A DNA stretch of 64,000 bases, taken from positions 124,001-188,000 of the forward strand of contig CAYUZT010000002.1 of assembly GCA_964449445.1 (NCBI GenBank), written 5' to 3'. Position 1 is the first letter of the stretch. Each line of letters starts with the position of its first letter. This stretch comes from JABFSS01 sp964449445 (GTDB taxonomy: Bacteria; Patescibacteriota; Gracilibacteria; Peribacterales; Peribacteraceae). Of this stretch, positions 17,018 through 24,334 are shown in pieces. Position numbers and translations under genes: made by a program. Below the pieces are notes generated by a model. It was not told where the DNA came from, ran no database searches, and was given only the letters and a program-made list of their open reading frames with translations.

Positions 17018-17296
17018 ATGAGCAGCAAGGCCGATAACGCACTGGAGCACGTTCATAATCTCTACCTCATGCAATTCAAGATGCTCGATTTGCTTCAGCA
17101 AGATTTGAGTACGCCCGAGGCGCGGCGCGAGGCGCGGGAGAACATGAAGGAATTCCAACAAATGCTCTCGCGTGCGGACTGGAGGTATATGGGGGGAGAA
17201 GATGTTCTCGAATCGCTCAAGAGTCTCCCGAGCGAAATGGAAGTGAAGTTGAAGACCAGCAGGGCGTCAGTCCGGGGAGTGCACAAGAAGCGGTAA
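17018..17296 (+). CDS. Small helical hypothetical protein
   Basis: 92 aa. It looks all-helical and charged: HVHNLYLMQFKMLDLLQQDL, a REARENMKEFQQMLSRADW helix and a Lys/Arg-rich end (RGVHKKR). No family recognised. The ATG at 17018 is chosen because a consensus promoter lies just upstream; the longer frame reading back into the galU promoter is unlikely. The strong promoter suggests steady expression of a structural or nucleic-acid-associated protein, but that is inference. Confidence 0.65.
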   Translation: MSSKADNALEHVHNLYLMQFKMLDLLQQDLSTPEARREARENMKEFQQMLSRADWRYMGGEDVLESLKSLPSEMEVKLKTSRASVRGVHKKR

Positions 17297-17303
17297 CAGA
17301 AAA

Positions 17304-17350
17304 GGGAGCAGGCGTTCCCGCCTGCGGACGCGGGCAAGAATGCCCGCTCC
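17304..17350. repeat. Composite palindrome: outer stem with two hairpins
   Basis: GCAGGCG/CGCCTGC (17308-17325) and GCGGGC/GCCCGC (17330-17347) form two hairpins enclosed by GGAGC...GCTCC. It directly follows the 17018 gene and could serve as its 3' end signal, though only a short T-run follows. Confidence 0.75.
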
Positions 17351-17375
17351 TTTGATCAGGCTTCAGTTATCCTCA

Positions 17376-17412
17376 CCCTTCGACTCGTCCGCCTAGGCGG
17401 ACTCGCTCAGGG
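17376..17412. repeat. Nested palindrome, CCCTTCGA...CTCAGGG family
   Basis: Outer arms CCCTTCGAC and CTCAGGG enclose a perfect 16-bp palindrome, GTCCGCCTAGGCGGAC. A close relative of the inner part is inside the gene at 46469 (47034-47050). Confidence 0.8.
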
Positions 17413-17438
17413 CAGGCTCACAAGAGGAGCAGCTCCGC

Positions 17439-17894
17439 TTACGCTTCGCTGATTTTTATAATTTTCACCTTCTCCTCTTTCGGGATAAGCACTTTCAGAA
17501 TGCAATCTTTGCTGAACGTAGCGCGGACTTTGCGGGGGTCAATGGTGCCGGGGAGAGTGATGTTGCGTGAGAACGGCCCCCAGAAACATTCCTGCAGATA
17601 ATACTGGTCGGCGGGAACGGTATCGGGCATCCGGCGGGTACCGCGGATCGTGAGCACGTTCTCGTTCACTTCGATATCAATGTCACTCAAGCGCACGCCG
17701 GCAATGGGCGCACGGATGATCGTGTAGTCGTCCTGATCGTAAATATCGACGGCCAGTTTGCCCGCTCCGGGATCGGCGGGCGGAGAATTTTCCTTTGCGT
17801 CTGATTCCCGGCGAGATCCGAAGGAAAAGAGATTCTTTCCGGAACCGTTCTGATTGAGCGCGCTGAAGATGCCGTGAAACGATGAGCCACTCAT
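17439..17894 (-). CDS. Small heat-shock protein, Hsp20/alpha-crystallin family
   Basis: ATP-independent holdase chaperone. 151 aa, normal length, with an alpha-crystallin domain from about residue 50 to 140: LAVDIYDQDDYTIIRAPIAG at its start and the hallmark ITLPGTIDPRKVRATFSKDCILKVLIPK near its end. The flexible N-terminus (MSGSSFHGIFSALNQNG) is short. GTG at 17900 is possible, but ATG at 17894 has TACAAT (17903-17908 on the plus strand as ATTGTA) 8 nt upstream. It is divergent from a small XRE regulator at 18087, a candidate controller (inference). Confidence 0.95.
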   Translation of the reverse strand: MSGSSFHGIFSALNQNGSGKNLFSFGSRRESDAKENSPPADPGAGKLAVDIYDQDDYTIIRAPIAGVRLSDIDIEVNENVLTIRGTRRMPDTVPADQYYLQECFWGPFSRNITLPGTIDPRKVRATFSKDCILKVLIPKEEKVKIIKISEA

Positions 17895-18086
17895 GGTCAC
17901 CTATTGTAACAATCCCGCTTGGCAAAGAGCAAAAAGACGAGGTAGCGTAAAGGAAGAGTTGTGATGCTTTCGCTCAGGTGAGTGAGCAGCTACGCTACGG
18001 ATGCAGATGCGGACTTGCTCCGACAATGCGGATCAGTACAATGCGTCAACTGCACGGCTACTCCATTCCTTTCTCTCTTCCTCATC

Positions 18087-18311
18087 ATGACTCCTGCACA
18101 ATTGAAGAACGTCATCCGCCGCCTGCGCTTCGAACGAAGCATGACGCAAGAAGAGTTGGCGCTGCGCACGGGCGTCAGCCGCCAGACGATCATGAGTATT
18201 GAACGGGGAAAGACCAACCCCTCAATCCTCCTCGCACTCAAAATCGCATCGGCATTGGGAGTAGATGTGGAGCATGTGTTCACCATGGAGGGGAAGTTAG
18301 CTCCTGTGTGA
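18087..18311 (+). CDS. Small XRE-family HTH regulator
   Basis: 74 aa, a stand-alone helix-turn-helix domain: IRRLRFERSMTQEELALRTG, VSRQTIMSIERGKTNPS and LALKIASALGVDVEHVF. This is the compact YozG/Cro-like type with no sensor domain. It is divergent from hsp20. A longer frame reading from 17982 exists, but the ATG at 18087 is where family similarity begins. Targets are unknown; repression of itself or hsp20 is possible. Confidence 0.9.
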   Translation: MTPAQLKNVIRRLRFERSMTQEELALRTGVSRQTIMSIERGKTNPSILLALKIASALGVDVEHVFTMEGKLAPV

Positions 18312-18330
18312 GAGTGATTTGGGGAAAATG

Positions 18331-18425
18331 CCAGATGCCAAAAGCCAAATGCCAGGGAAACATGTGAAGTTTTTTAAAAATACAATTTTTCCAAATTTCC
18401 CTGGGTTTTGACTTTTGGTCTTTGG
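18331..18425. repeat. Word hairpin overlapping the 3' end of recJ
   Basis: Left arm GCCAAAAGCCAAATGCCAGG, ending in GAAA; right arm TTTCCCTGGGTTTTGACTTT, then TGGTC, complementary with few mismatches. The right arm is translated as the last 18 or so residues of RecJ. Confidence 0.8.
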
Positions 18426-20059
18426 GTTTTTTCTGCGATCCGTATGTCATCCAAAAACAACTGAGGTGACTTCCTCCCCTGCCAGGCGTCCATTCCTATT
18501 TTGCAGAGCAGATCCAGCGGCTGATCGGCTACTTCTTTCAGGTGCCCCAGATTGAATCCGATCAGTTTGCGTCCGCGTACCGTTGCTTGAAGGTGCTTAC
18601 CGCCTTTTCCCACGCAACGGACGTTCTCCATGCACACGCTCTCAATCACAAAGCGCGGCTCGGGATTTCCCTGACCGAACGGTTCCAAAACATTGAGGGA
18701 ATCACACAGGTTTGCTGTCACGTGTTCGATTGTGAGCGCGCATTCCACGGTCAGTGTTGGGATGAGATTGGAGGGGTCGACGTACTCAGAAACATCGTCA
18801 TTCAGATGTTTTTGCAGCGCCTGGAATGCGTCATACGGGAACGTGCATCCCGCGGCCATGGCATGTCCGCCGAAGTTCAAGAGAAGTTCCGCGCATCGGG
18901 CAAGGCCTGCGGTCATGTCATACCCGGGGACGCTACGCAGCGATGCCGTGCACACGTCTCCCACGAGCGCGGCGACCAGGCTCGGCTTTCCGTACGCCTC
19001 GGAAAGTTTTCCGGCGAGCAGGCCGCAGATGCCGGGCGAATAGTCTTCGTGCACAAAGCAGAGGAAGCCTGCGGTCTCCATTTCCCCACGCGGAAGGAGA
19101 TCTTCCAGATGGGCGGCAACGACGTCCTGCCGATCGCGGTTGAGCGTATCGAGTTCCAGGAGCGCGCTCGCGTCGCCCAGTAGTGCATGGAGCGCGATAT
19201 GGGGATCCGCCATGCGTCCCGCGGCATTGATCCGGGGCGCCAGCCTAAACGCGATATCGCGGCTCGAGTACGGTCCCTGCAGCCCCGCTTGCATACAGAG
19301 GAGCGCCAGAGGGCCCTCACGCAGCTGAGCGAGCGCCAGAAGGCCGCTGTGGGTCAGTGTGCGGTTGCCTCCGCGAAGCTCGACGATATCCGCAATCGTC
19401 CCGATCGCGGCAAGCGCGATATCGGTTCCGCGGTCTTCCCAGTCGGTCTTCCCGTCCATCTCTTCCAGCGCGCTCACCAGGCTCCATGCGATGCCCGCTC
19501 CGCAGGGAGAAGAATCGAGCGGCGGGGTGGTCAGTTCCGGATGGAGGATGGCATGGGCGGGGGGCAGAATTTCCGCAGGACAGTGGTGATCGAGAATGAT
19601 CGCATCGATGCCCGCGTCTTTCGCCTGCGTGATCGGTTCCAGCGCCGTGACACCGGTATCCACCGTAATGAGGAGCGTGACACCCGCTTTCCGGAATTCC
19701 TCGATGCGCGAGCTCGTCAGTCCGTAGCCTTCGTTCAACCGGTGCGGCAGCCGCACGACGGGTTGCACGCCGCGCCTGCGCAGGAAGCGGACGAGCAGAG
19801 AGGTCGAGGTGATGCCGTCGCAATCGTAATCGCCAAAGACGCCGATCGTTTCTCCGGATGCTATCGCATCTCTGATCCTCGTCGCGGCTTTCTCGAAGTC
19901 GCGGAAGTGTCGCGCATCGTGCCCGAACTGTTCCAGGATTTCGCCTGCCCCGAGCGCATCGATTCCGCGTCTCTGCAGAAGCGTCTCTGCCAGAGAATGC
20001 GTCCGAGGAGCGCAATCACTCATCATCCATCGCTTGCCGGTGAGCGACAATCGTTCCAT
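18374..20059 (-). CDS. recJ: Single-stranded-DNA-specific exonuclease RecJ
   Basis: 5'-3' exonuclease acting on single-stranded DNA in recombination and repair. 561 aa. DHH-family motifs: GVFGDYDCDGITSTSLLVRF near residue 80, ITVDTGVTA and LDHHCPAE (the DHH motif), then DHHA1 region with GGHAMAAGCTF near residue 400. The C-terminal OB-like part is present (PEPRFVIESVCMENVRCVG). ATG at 20059 is favoured over TTG at 20101. The final residues KTQRPKVKTQGNLEKLYF are encoded by a repeat arm and are not family sequence. Confidence 0.95.
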   Translation of the reverse strand: MERLSLTGKRWMMSDCAPRTHSLAETLLQRRGIDALGAGEILEQFGHDARHFRDFEKAATRIRDAIASGETIGVFGDYDCDGITSTSLLVRFLRRRGVQPVVRLPHRLNEGYGLTSSRIEEFRKAGVTLLITVDTGVTALEPITQAKDAGIDAIILDHHCPAEILPPAHAILHPELTTPPLDSSPCGAGIAWSLVSALEEMDGKTDWEDRGTDIALAAIGTIADIVELRGGNRTLTHSGLLALAQLREGPLALLCMQAGLQGPYSSRDIAFRLAPRINAAGRMADPHIALHALLGDASALLELDTLNRDRQDVVAAHLEDLLPRGEMETAGFLCFVHEDYSPGICGLLAGKLSEAYGKPSLVAALVGDVCTASLRSVPGYDMTAGLARCAELLLNFGGHAMAAGCTFPYDAFQALQKHLNDDVSEYVDPSNLIPTLTVECALTIEHVTANLCDSLNVLEPFGQGNPEPRFVIESVCMENVRCVGKGGKHLQATVRGRKLIGFNLGHLKEVADQPLDLLCKIGMDAWQGRKSPQLFLDDIRIAEKTQRPKVKTQGNLEKLYF

Positions 20060-20155
20060 GAGGGAACGGTAGCAGAGGAAAAGGAACCCACCATAAAGCA
20101 AAAAGGTTTCTTTTTACCATGAATGAGATTATGGCTTACAGAAGAGGTTTAGGAC

Positions 20156-20175
20156 GTTCCATAGGGGTGTGGAAC
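20156..20175. repeat. 20-bp inverted repeat, copy 2
   Basis: GTTCCATAGGGGTGTGGAAC, identical to 3938-3957. It lies in the spacer upstream of recJ and downstream of the LAQTG protein gene. Candidate operator or conserved intergenic element. Confidence 0.75.
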
Positions 20176-20192
20176 AACAGGAAAAAATGGTG

Positions 20193-20240
20193 AAATGGTT
20201 ACATGGTTAATCGGCTAACCATTCAACCATGTAGCCATTT
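20193..20240. repeat. Word hairpin, ATGGTTACATGGTT type
   Basis: Arms AAATGGTTACATGGTT (20193-20208) and AACCATGTAGCCATTT (20225-20240) differ by one base from perfect complementarity. It sits directly after the stop of the 20248 gene on the minus strand and could stop transcription before recJ. Confidence 0.8.
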
Positions 20241-20247
20241 TCTTTTG

Positions 20248-20763
20248 TTATTCCTGCACAAACCTCTGGAGCATCCTCGCCCTCCGCAGTGTCCATAGTA
20301 CAGCAGCAACCATCGCAATCACGCTCAGGACGGCAGCGGGGCCCGTTTGTGCGAGCGGCTTATCGGACTGCGTCTGCGCGATCGTGGATGCCAGGATGCT
20401 ATTTTGCTGTGCGAGTCGTGCGAGCAACCGCGCGGTCAGAGGATCAAGACCGCCGTAGTTCTGCGGTGGAGGAACGAAGTCCTGAAAGTCTTCGGTGATA
20501 GCGGGCTCGAATTCGGGTGGCGGCAAGCCGTCATCGTGCACGGGATCCCACGGTTCCTGGATAATCGACGGATGTCGGTCCATGCGCAGCTGCTGCTCGA
20601 GGTCCGCGGACCACTGCGCGCCGCGCTGGTGGCTGGGCACGAGGAAGGCCCCATCGTTTTCCAGAAGGACATCTTCGGCAGTCATGTACGACTGCGCGAT
20701 CCCCGTGAGAGGAGCACAGAATCCGATCAGTGCGACGGTGATGAGGAGTCGTGAACGCATCAT
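20248..20763 (-). CDS. Exported surface protein with a sortase-type LAQTG signal
   Basis: 170-171 aa, not a known family. Residues 1-23 are a signal peptide (LLITVALIGFCAPLTGIAQ). The middle is polar and Pro/Asp/Glu-rich. The C-terminus is LAQTG, then a hydrophobic helix (PAAVLSVIAMVAAVLW), then TLRRARMLQRF: the three-part layout of a cell-wall sorting signal of the LAXTG class. By that rule a sortase would cut after Thr and anchor the protein. No sortase gene is in the window. It follows the Ca-binding-repeat protein by 25 bp, probably as one operon. TATACT lies 6 nt before the second ATG (20760). Confidence 0.75.
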   Translation of the reverse strand: MMRSRLLITVALIGFCAPLTGIAQSYMTAEDVLLENDGAFLVPSHQRGAQWSADLEQQLRMDRHPSIIQEPWDPVHDDGLPPPEFEPAITEDFQDFVPPPQNYGGLDPLTARLLARLAQQNSILASTIAQTQSDKPLAQTGPAAVLSVIAMVAAVLWTLRRARMLQRFVQE

Positions 20764-20788
20764 AGTAGTATAGCGAAAAAGGGGTGTT

Positions 20789-21808
20789 TCAGCAATCCTT
20801 CTTCCCGCTCAAAAGACAGTTGTAATAGCGCTGATCGTCCTGAATACCATCTCCGAGCGAATCGATTTTCCGGGGGTCTGTTTCCTTCCCATCCACTTTG
20901 CCGTTGAGATTGCGGTCTTCCCCGTTGCGGGTGCCGTAGGAAATGTTCACACACTTATCGCCTCTATTGTCCTCACAGATTTTGCGGAATTTGTCGTCCT
21001 GGCATTCGCCGTCGCACAGACCGTCTCCGTCGGAATCCTTCAGGTTGGGATTCGTCTCGCCAAAGTCCAGCCGACCGTTCTGATTGGTATCTTCAATACC
21101 GTCCAGCAGCCCGTCGCCGTCGGTATCGCGTCGCGTCGGGCTGGTTCCCGACCGCACTTCAGTCCAATCCTGCAGTCCGTCTCCGTCGGTATCCGGATTT
21201 CGGACATCGGTCAGGTACTGCCGCTCCAGTTGGTTATTGAGCTCGTCACCGTCCTCATCGCTGCCGATCGGCAGTTCCTTCTCCGTCATGATGTAGCACG
21301 TCATGCCCCCGCGGAAGAGATCCAGTTGATGGCGGATGGCGTTCACCCTGATTTGCTGTGGCCGCAGGCGCGGCGGCTGGAACGGAGTAACCCGGTTCAG
21401 CGCATCCTCCCGCGCTTTCCGCCATGCACGTTCGGCTTCCGAGAGGAAAATTTTCCCGGGAAATCCGACGCTCTGCCGCAAATTCTGCGGATCGTTTTCC
21501 TCGGGGAAGCAGTAGCCCCAGTAGCGGATGTAACTGCCGCGGTGTCCCAGGAGCACCTCGCGGTTGATCGTGTCTATGGTCGGGGGAATGTGAAAGAACA
21601 CGTGCCTCCCTTGTGGAATGGTGGCTCCGCTGCCAATGTCCACCGCGCTCAAGGTTTTCCAGTTTCCCGTCGACTGCTGCCGCTGGATGATGCGCGCCTG
21701 CAAAGAGGAACTGATGGACGGGAGTAGAGTGATAGCGCCAAAGAGCGCCGTTACCATACCGAGTGACAGCGCAGACCACATGCCGGCAACAATTTTTGGG
21801 TGTTTCAT
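20789..21808 (-). CDS. Membrane-anchored protein with thrombospondin type-3 (Ca-binding) repeats
   Basis: 339 aa. A hydrophobic N-terminal segment (about residues 8-32) anchors or exports it. From about residue 195, acidic repeats such as DTDGDGLQDWTEV, DTDGDGLLDGIEDTNQNG and DSDGDGLCDGECQDD match the calcium-binding thrombospondin type-3 pattern. Several cysteines lie in and after the repeats and could form disulfides outside the cell. Likely a surface protein, probably cotranscribed with the LAQTG protein. The N-terminal domain (residues 33-190) is not recognised. Confidence 0.8.
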   Translation of the reverse strand: MKHPKIVAGMWSALSLGMVTALFGAITLLPSISSSLQARIIQRQQSTGNWKTLSAVDIGSGATIPQGRHVFFHIPPTIDTINREVLLGHRGSYIRYWGYCFPEENDPQNLRQSVGFPGKIFLSEAERAWRKAREDALNRVTPFQPPRLRPQQIRVNAIRHQLDLFRGGMTCYIMTEKELPIGSDEDGDELNNQLERQYLTDVRNPDTDGDGLQDWTEVRSGTSPTRRDTDGDGLLDGIEDTNQNGRLDFGETNPNLKDSDGDGLCDGECQDDKFRKICEDNRGDKCVNISYGTRNGEDRNLNGKVDGKETDPRKIDSLGDGIQDDQRYYNCLLSGKKDC

Positions 21809-21835
21809 GGTTTCTCCCTATTATACCATACTTCC

Positions 21836-22936
21836 ATGCCCCGCGACTACTACTCCGTCCTCGGCCTTTCCCGTGATGCCTCGGCGGACGATATCAAGCA
21901 GGCGTATCGAAAACTCAGCAAGGAATGGCATCCCGACAAGCATAAAGGCGACAAGAAGGCGGAGGAGAAATTCAAGGAGATCAACCAGGCGTACGAGGCT
22001 CTCAGTGATTCCAAGAAGAAGCAGATGTACGACCAGTTCGGATCTACGGGACCGGGCTCGGGCTCGGGACCGGGCGGATTTGGAGCGGGATTTGGAGGAT
22101 TTGATTTTTCAGGATTCGCGCAGGGGGGCGAGAGCATTAATTTCGGCGATCTGTTCGAAGGATTTTTTGGCGGCGGCGGAAGGCGCAGCCGGTCTGCGCG
22201 CGAAGAGCGGGGTGCCGATCGCGAAGTCGCCATCGCGATAGACTTCGCCGATGCGGTTTCGGGCATCAAGCAAACATTCACGCTGCGAAAACTTGTTCCC
22301 TGCTCGCAGTGCGCCGGTTCCGGCGCCGAAAAAGGCAGTGAACTTGTCACGTGCAAGGAATGCGGGGGCACGGGGCAGATTGTTCGCACGGTCCAGTCCT
22401 TCTTTGGCGCGGTGCAGCAAGCGAGCATCTGCCCGCGCTGTCATGGATCGGGGAAAGTACCCGAGACGCCATGCAAGAAGTGCTCCGGCGAAGGACGAAT
22501 CGCGGACGACGCGACGGTGACGATCGATATCCCCGCCGGCATCGACGATGGGCAAACACTCCGCGTGCGCGGCGAAGGCGACGCGGGCAGACAGGGGGCG
22601 CCTGCGGGAGATCTCTACGTTCGCATTCAAGTGAAGCCCGATCCTCAGTTCATGCGTGACAGTGACGATGTCAGAACGACAGTGACGATCAGCGTTCCCG
22701 ATGCGATCCTGGGTACGGAGATTCCTGTGGAGACCGTTTTAGGCTCTGTACAGCTGAAAATACTGGCAGGCACGCAGGCAGGACAAATTTTTCGCATAAA
22801 AAATAAAGGGATGCCGATCTTGAATACCAGCAGGCATGGAGATCACTTTGTCACAGTGAACGTAGATATCCCGAGTAAGCTCAGTAGAGAGGAGAGGAAG
22901 TTAGTGGAGGAGTGGAAGCGCTTACAAAAAGGGTGA
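21836..22936 (+). CDS. dnaJ: Chaperone protein DnaJ
   Basis: Hsp40 co-chaperone that stimulates DnaK. 366 aa, full class A layout: J domain with HPD in EWHPDKHKG (residues 30-40), a Gly/Phe-rich linker (about 70-120), four CxxCxGxG zinc repeats (CSQCAGSG, CKECGGTG, CPRCHGSG, CKKCSGEG) and the C-terminal substrate domain. The ATG at 21836 begins the conserved PRDYYSVLGLS; TATTAT/TACCAT hexamers lie 6-12 nt upstream and no Shine-Dalgarno is present. dnaK and grpE are not adjacent, unlike in most bacteria. Confidence 0.97.
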   Translation: MPRDYYSVLGLSRDASADDIKQAYRKLSKEWHPDKHKGDKKAEEKFKEINQAYEALSDSKKKQMYDQFGSTGPGSGSGPGGFGAGFGGFDFSGFAQGGESINFGDLFEGFFGGGGRRSRSAREERGADREVAIAIDFADAVSGIKQTFTLRKLVPCSQCAGSGAEKGSELVTCKECGGTGQIVRTVQSFFGAVQQASICPRCHGSGKVPETPCKKCSGEGRIADDATVTIDIPAGIDDGQTLRVRGEGDAGRQGAPAGDLYVRIQVKPDPQFMRDSDDVRTTVTISVPDAILGTEIPVETVLGSVQLKILAGTQAGQIFRIKNKGMPILNTSRHGDHFVTVNVDIPSKLSREERKLVEEWKRLQKG

Positions 22937-23000
22937 CAAGGGTAATAGGGGTGACAAGAGTAATGAGAGACACCCTTGTCCCACTTGTTTCCCTTGTCAC
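22933..23000. repeat. Word hairpin, GTGACAAGGGTAA type, between dnaJ and jag
   Basis: Left arm GTGACAAGGGTAATAGGGGT then GACAAG; right arm CTTGTCCCACTTGTTTCCCT then TGTCAC. Convergent genes on both sides, so it could act as a two-way terminator. Confidence 0.8.
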
Positions 23001-23002
23001 TC

Positions 23003-23560
23003 TCAGATATCGAGATTTTCCAGCCCATCATCCTTCGCCATCACGGGCGAGAGCTCTTCGCTGCTGCCCGCGGCATTCGTGCCCCCGGCGGATTCGTCTT
23101 TCAGTCGCAGGACGATCTGGCGGTAATCGCCTTCGCCCACGCTCTCCGTCATCAGGTCGCTCAGTGTCGGCGTGTTCGCGATATGCAGATGCACGATGCG
23201 GCGGAAGTAGGGACTCATCGGGGGCAGCGCGATGCGCGAGCCAGTGCGCCGCACAAAATCCGCCTTCTGCTCGGCGATCTTGCACACTTTGTCTTCCTGC
23301 ATGCGCCGATAGCCATCCACGTCCACTACAATGAACGGACTCTTCTCCAGTCGTTCTTTGCTACGAACAATCGACTTCACCAGATGCTGAAGTCCATTGA
23401 GCGTCTCGCCATGCCAGCCAATGATGCGGCTTGCCGAACTGCTGATGATATCCACGCGCGTGATGCCGCCGTCTTCATCCGTCACATTGATCGCATCAAA
23501 GGGGAGCGAGAGGAAGGTTAAGAGGGAGCCGAGAGTGGATTCGATGAACTTCTTGTCCAT
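23003..23560 (-). CDS. jag: Jag/KhpB-type RNA-binding protein (KH + R3H)
   Basis: 185 aa. The KH part carries RIIGWHGETLNGLQHLVKSI near residue 60, and the R3H part ALPPMSPYFRRIVHLHI near residue 125, followed by SVGEGDYRQIVLRLKD. In other bacteria this RNA-binding protein (partner of KhpA) sits next to yidC and affects cell elongation; here yidC is 26 kb away. The ATG at 23560 begins MDKKFIESTLG; upstream codons of the longer frame read a hydrophobic stretch from a repeat arm and are unlikely to be translated. The N-terminal Jag_N domain appears shortened. Confidence 0.9.
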   Translation of the reverse strand: MDKKFIESTLGSLLTFLSLPFDAINVTDEDGGITRVDIISSSASRIIGWHGETLNGLQHLVKSIVRSKERLEKSPFIVVDVDGYRRMQEDKVCKIAEQKADFVRRTGSRIALPPMSPYFRRIVHLHIANTPTLSDLMTESVGEGDYRQIVLRLKDESAGGTNAAGSSEELSPVMAKDDGLENLDI

Positions 23561-23599
23561 GTCCGAGTCGGGAATGATGGCGGGAGGATAGCACGTCGG

Positions 23600-23758
23600 C
23601 AGGAAGCCGAGGAAGCCAAAGAAGCCAATGATGACAAGGAAAAGGAAATAGGGGAAAAACACGATGACCAGGAAATCATTTGCATCATTTTTTTCTTGTA
23701 CGTCCTTGTCTTCCTTTCTTTGGCTTCCTTGCCTTCGTAGGCATCGTTGGCTTCTTTC
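23600..23758. repeat. Large word hairpin, GAAGCCAAAGAAGCC type
   Basis: Left arm 23600-23650 (AGGAAGCCGAGGAAGCCAAA, then GAAGCC and GACAAGG words) and right arm 23703-23758 (TTTCTTTGGCTTCCTTGCCT and GGCTTCTTTC) are partly complementary across a 50-nt loop. A half copy of the same word is at 40306-40352. Confidence 0.7.
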
Positions 23759-23808
23759 GAAAAGACCCCCTTACGGAGGCCTCTTCCATTTCCAATTATG
23801 GATTCAAA

Positions 23809-24084
23809 TTATCGAACAGCGTCCTTCAGCGTCTTGCCAGCCTTGAAGGACGGAACCTTCATCGCGGGGATGGAGATTCTCTGTGTCGGATTGCGAGGGT
23901 TCACACCCATGCGCGCAGCGCGGTGGCTGAGCTTGAAGGTGCCGAATCCGGTGATGGTCACCGGGGTGCCCTTCTTCAGGTTCTTCACAACAATGTTGAT
24001 GACGGCCTGGAGCGCGTCGGCTGCAGCACGCTTGGTGATGCCTGCGGCGTCCGCGATCGCGGCGATCAGATCCTGCTTGGACAT
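23809..24084 (-). CDS. hup: HU-family DNA-binding protein
   Basis: Nucleoid protein that bends DNA as a dimer. 91 aa, standard length: SKQDLIAAIADAAGITKRAA at the N-terminus, the signature GFGTFKLSHRAARMGVNPRN with the DNA-grasping arm (residues 46-75), and VPSFKAGKTLKDAV at the end. The ATG at 24084 matches the family start; no Shine-Dalgarno. Two copies of an 18-bp repeat lie 45-93 bp upstream in the spacer shared with topA. Whether HU or IHF-like cannot be decided from sequence. Confidence 0.96.
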   Translation of the reverse strand: MSKQDLIAAIADAAGITKRAAADALQAVINIVVKNLKKGTPVTITGFGTFKLSHRAARMGVNPRNPTQRISIPAMKVPSFKAGKTLKDAVR

Positions 24085-24128
24085 AAAGGAAGTGGGGAAA
24101 TGAAGTAGATGCCGCGAACTGTACCCCC

Positions 24129-24177
24129 GTTTTCCGCTTGCGCAAGCCATCACAAACGAGTTTTCCGCTTGCGCAAG
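24129..24177. promoter_or_regulatory. Tandem 18-bp repeats between hup and topA
   Basis: GTTTTCCGCTTGCGCAAG occurs at 24129-24146 and again exactly at 24160-24177, a 31-bp period (about three helical turns). Each contains the perfect palindrome CTTGCGCAAG. Same-face spacing suggests a pair of protein-binding sites controlling the divergent hup and topA genes. Confidence 0.75.
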
Positions 24178-24334
24178 AGATAAATGAATGGAAATGGCTG
24201 TATGAAAGCAAAATTCCTGAGCACCAAAGATGATCATGTTTCAGAGGTTTTTTGACAGTGCACCACTCCTCTCTCTAGTCTGCGTCGACTCACTAGAGTC
24301 AATGCGCCCAGAAAGGCCGCGCTTCATACTACTT

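Noticed and set aside
24129..24177. CRISPR-like short direct repeats
   Set aside because: Only two copies with a 13-bp gap and no cas gene anywhere in the window.
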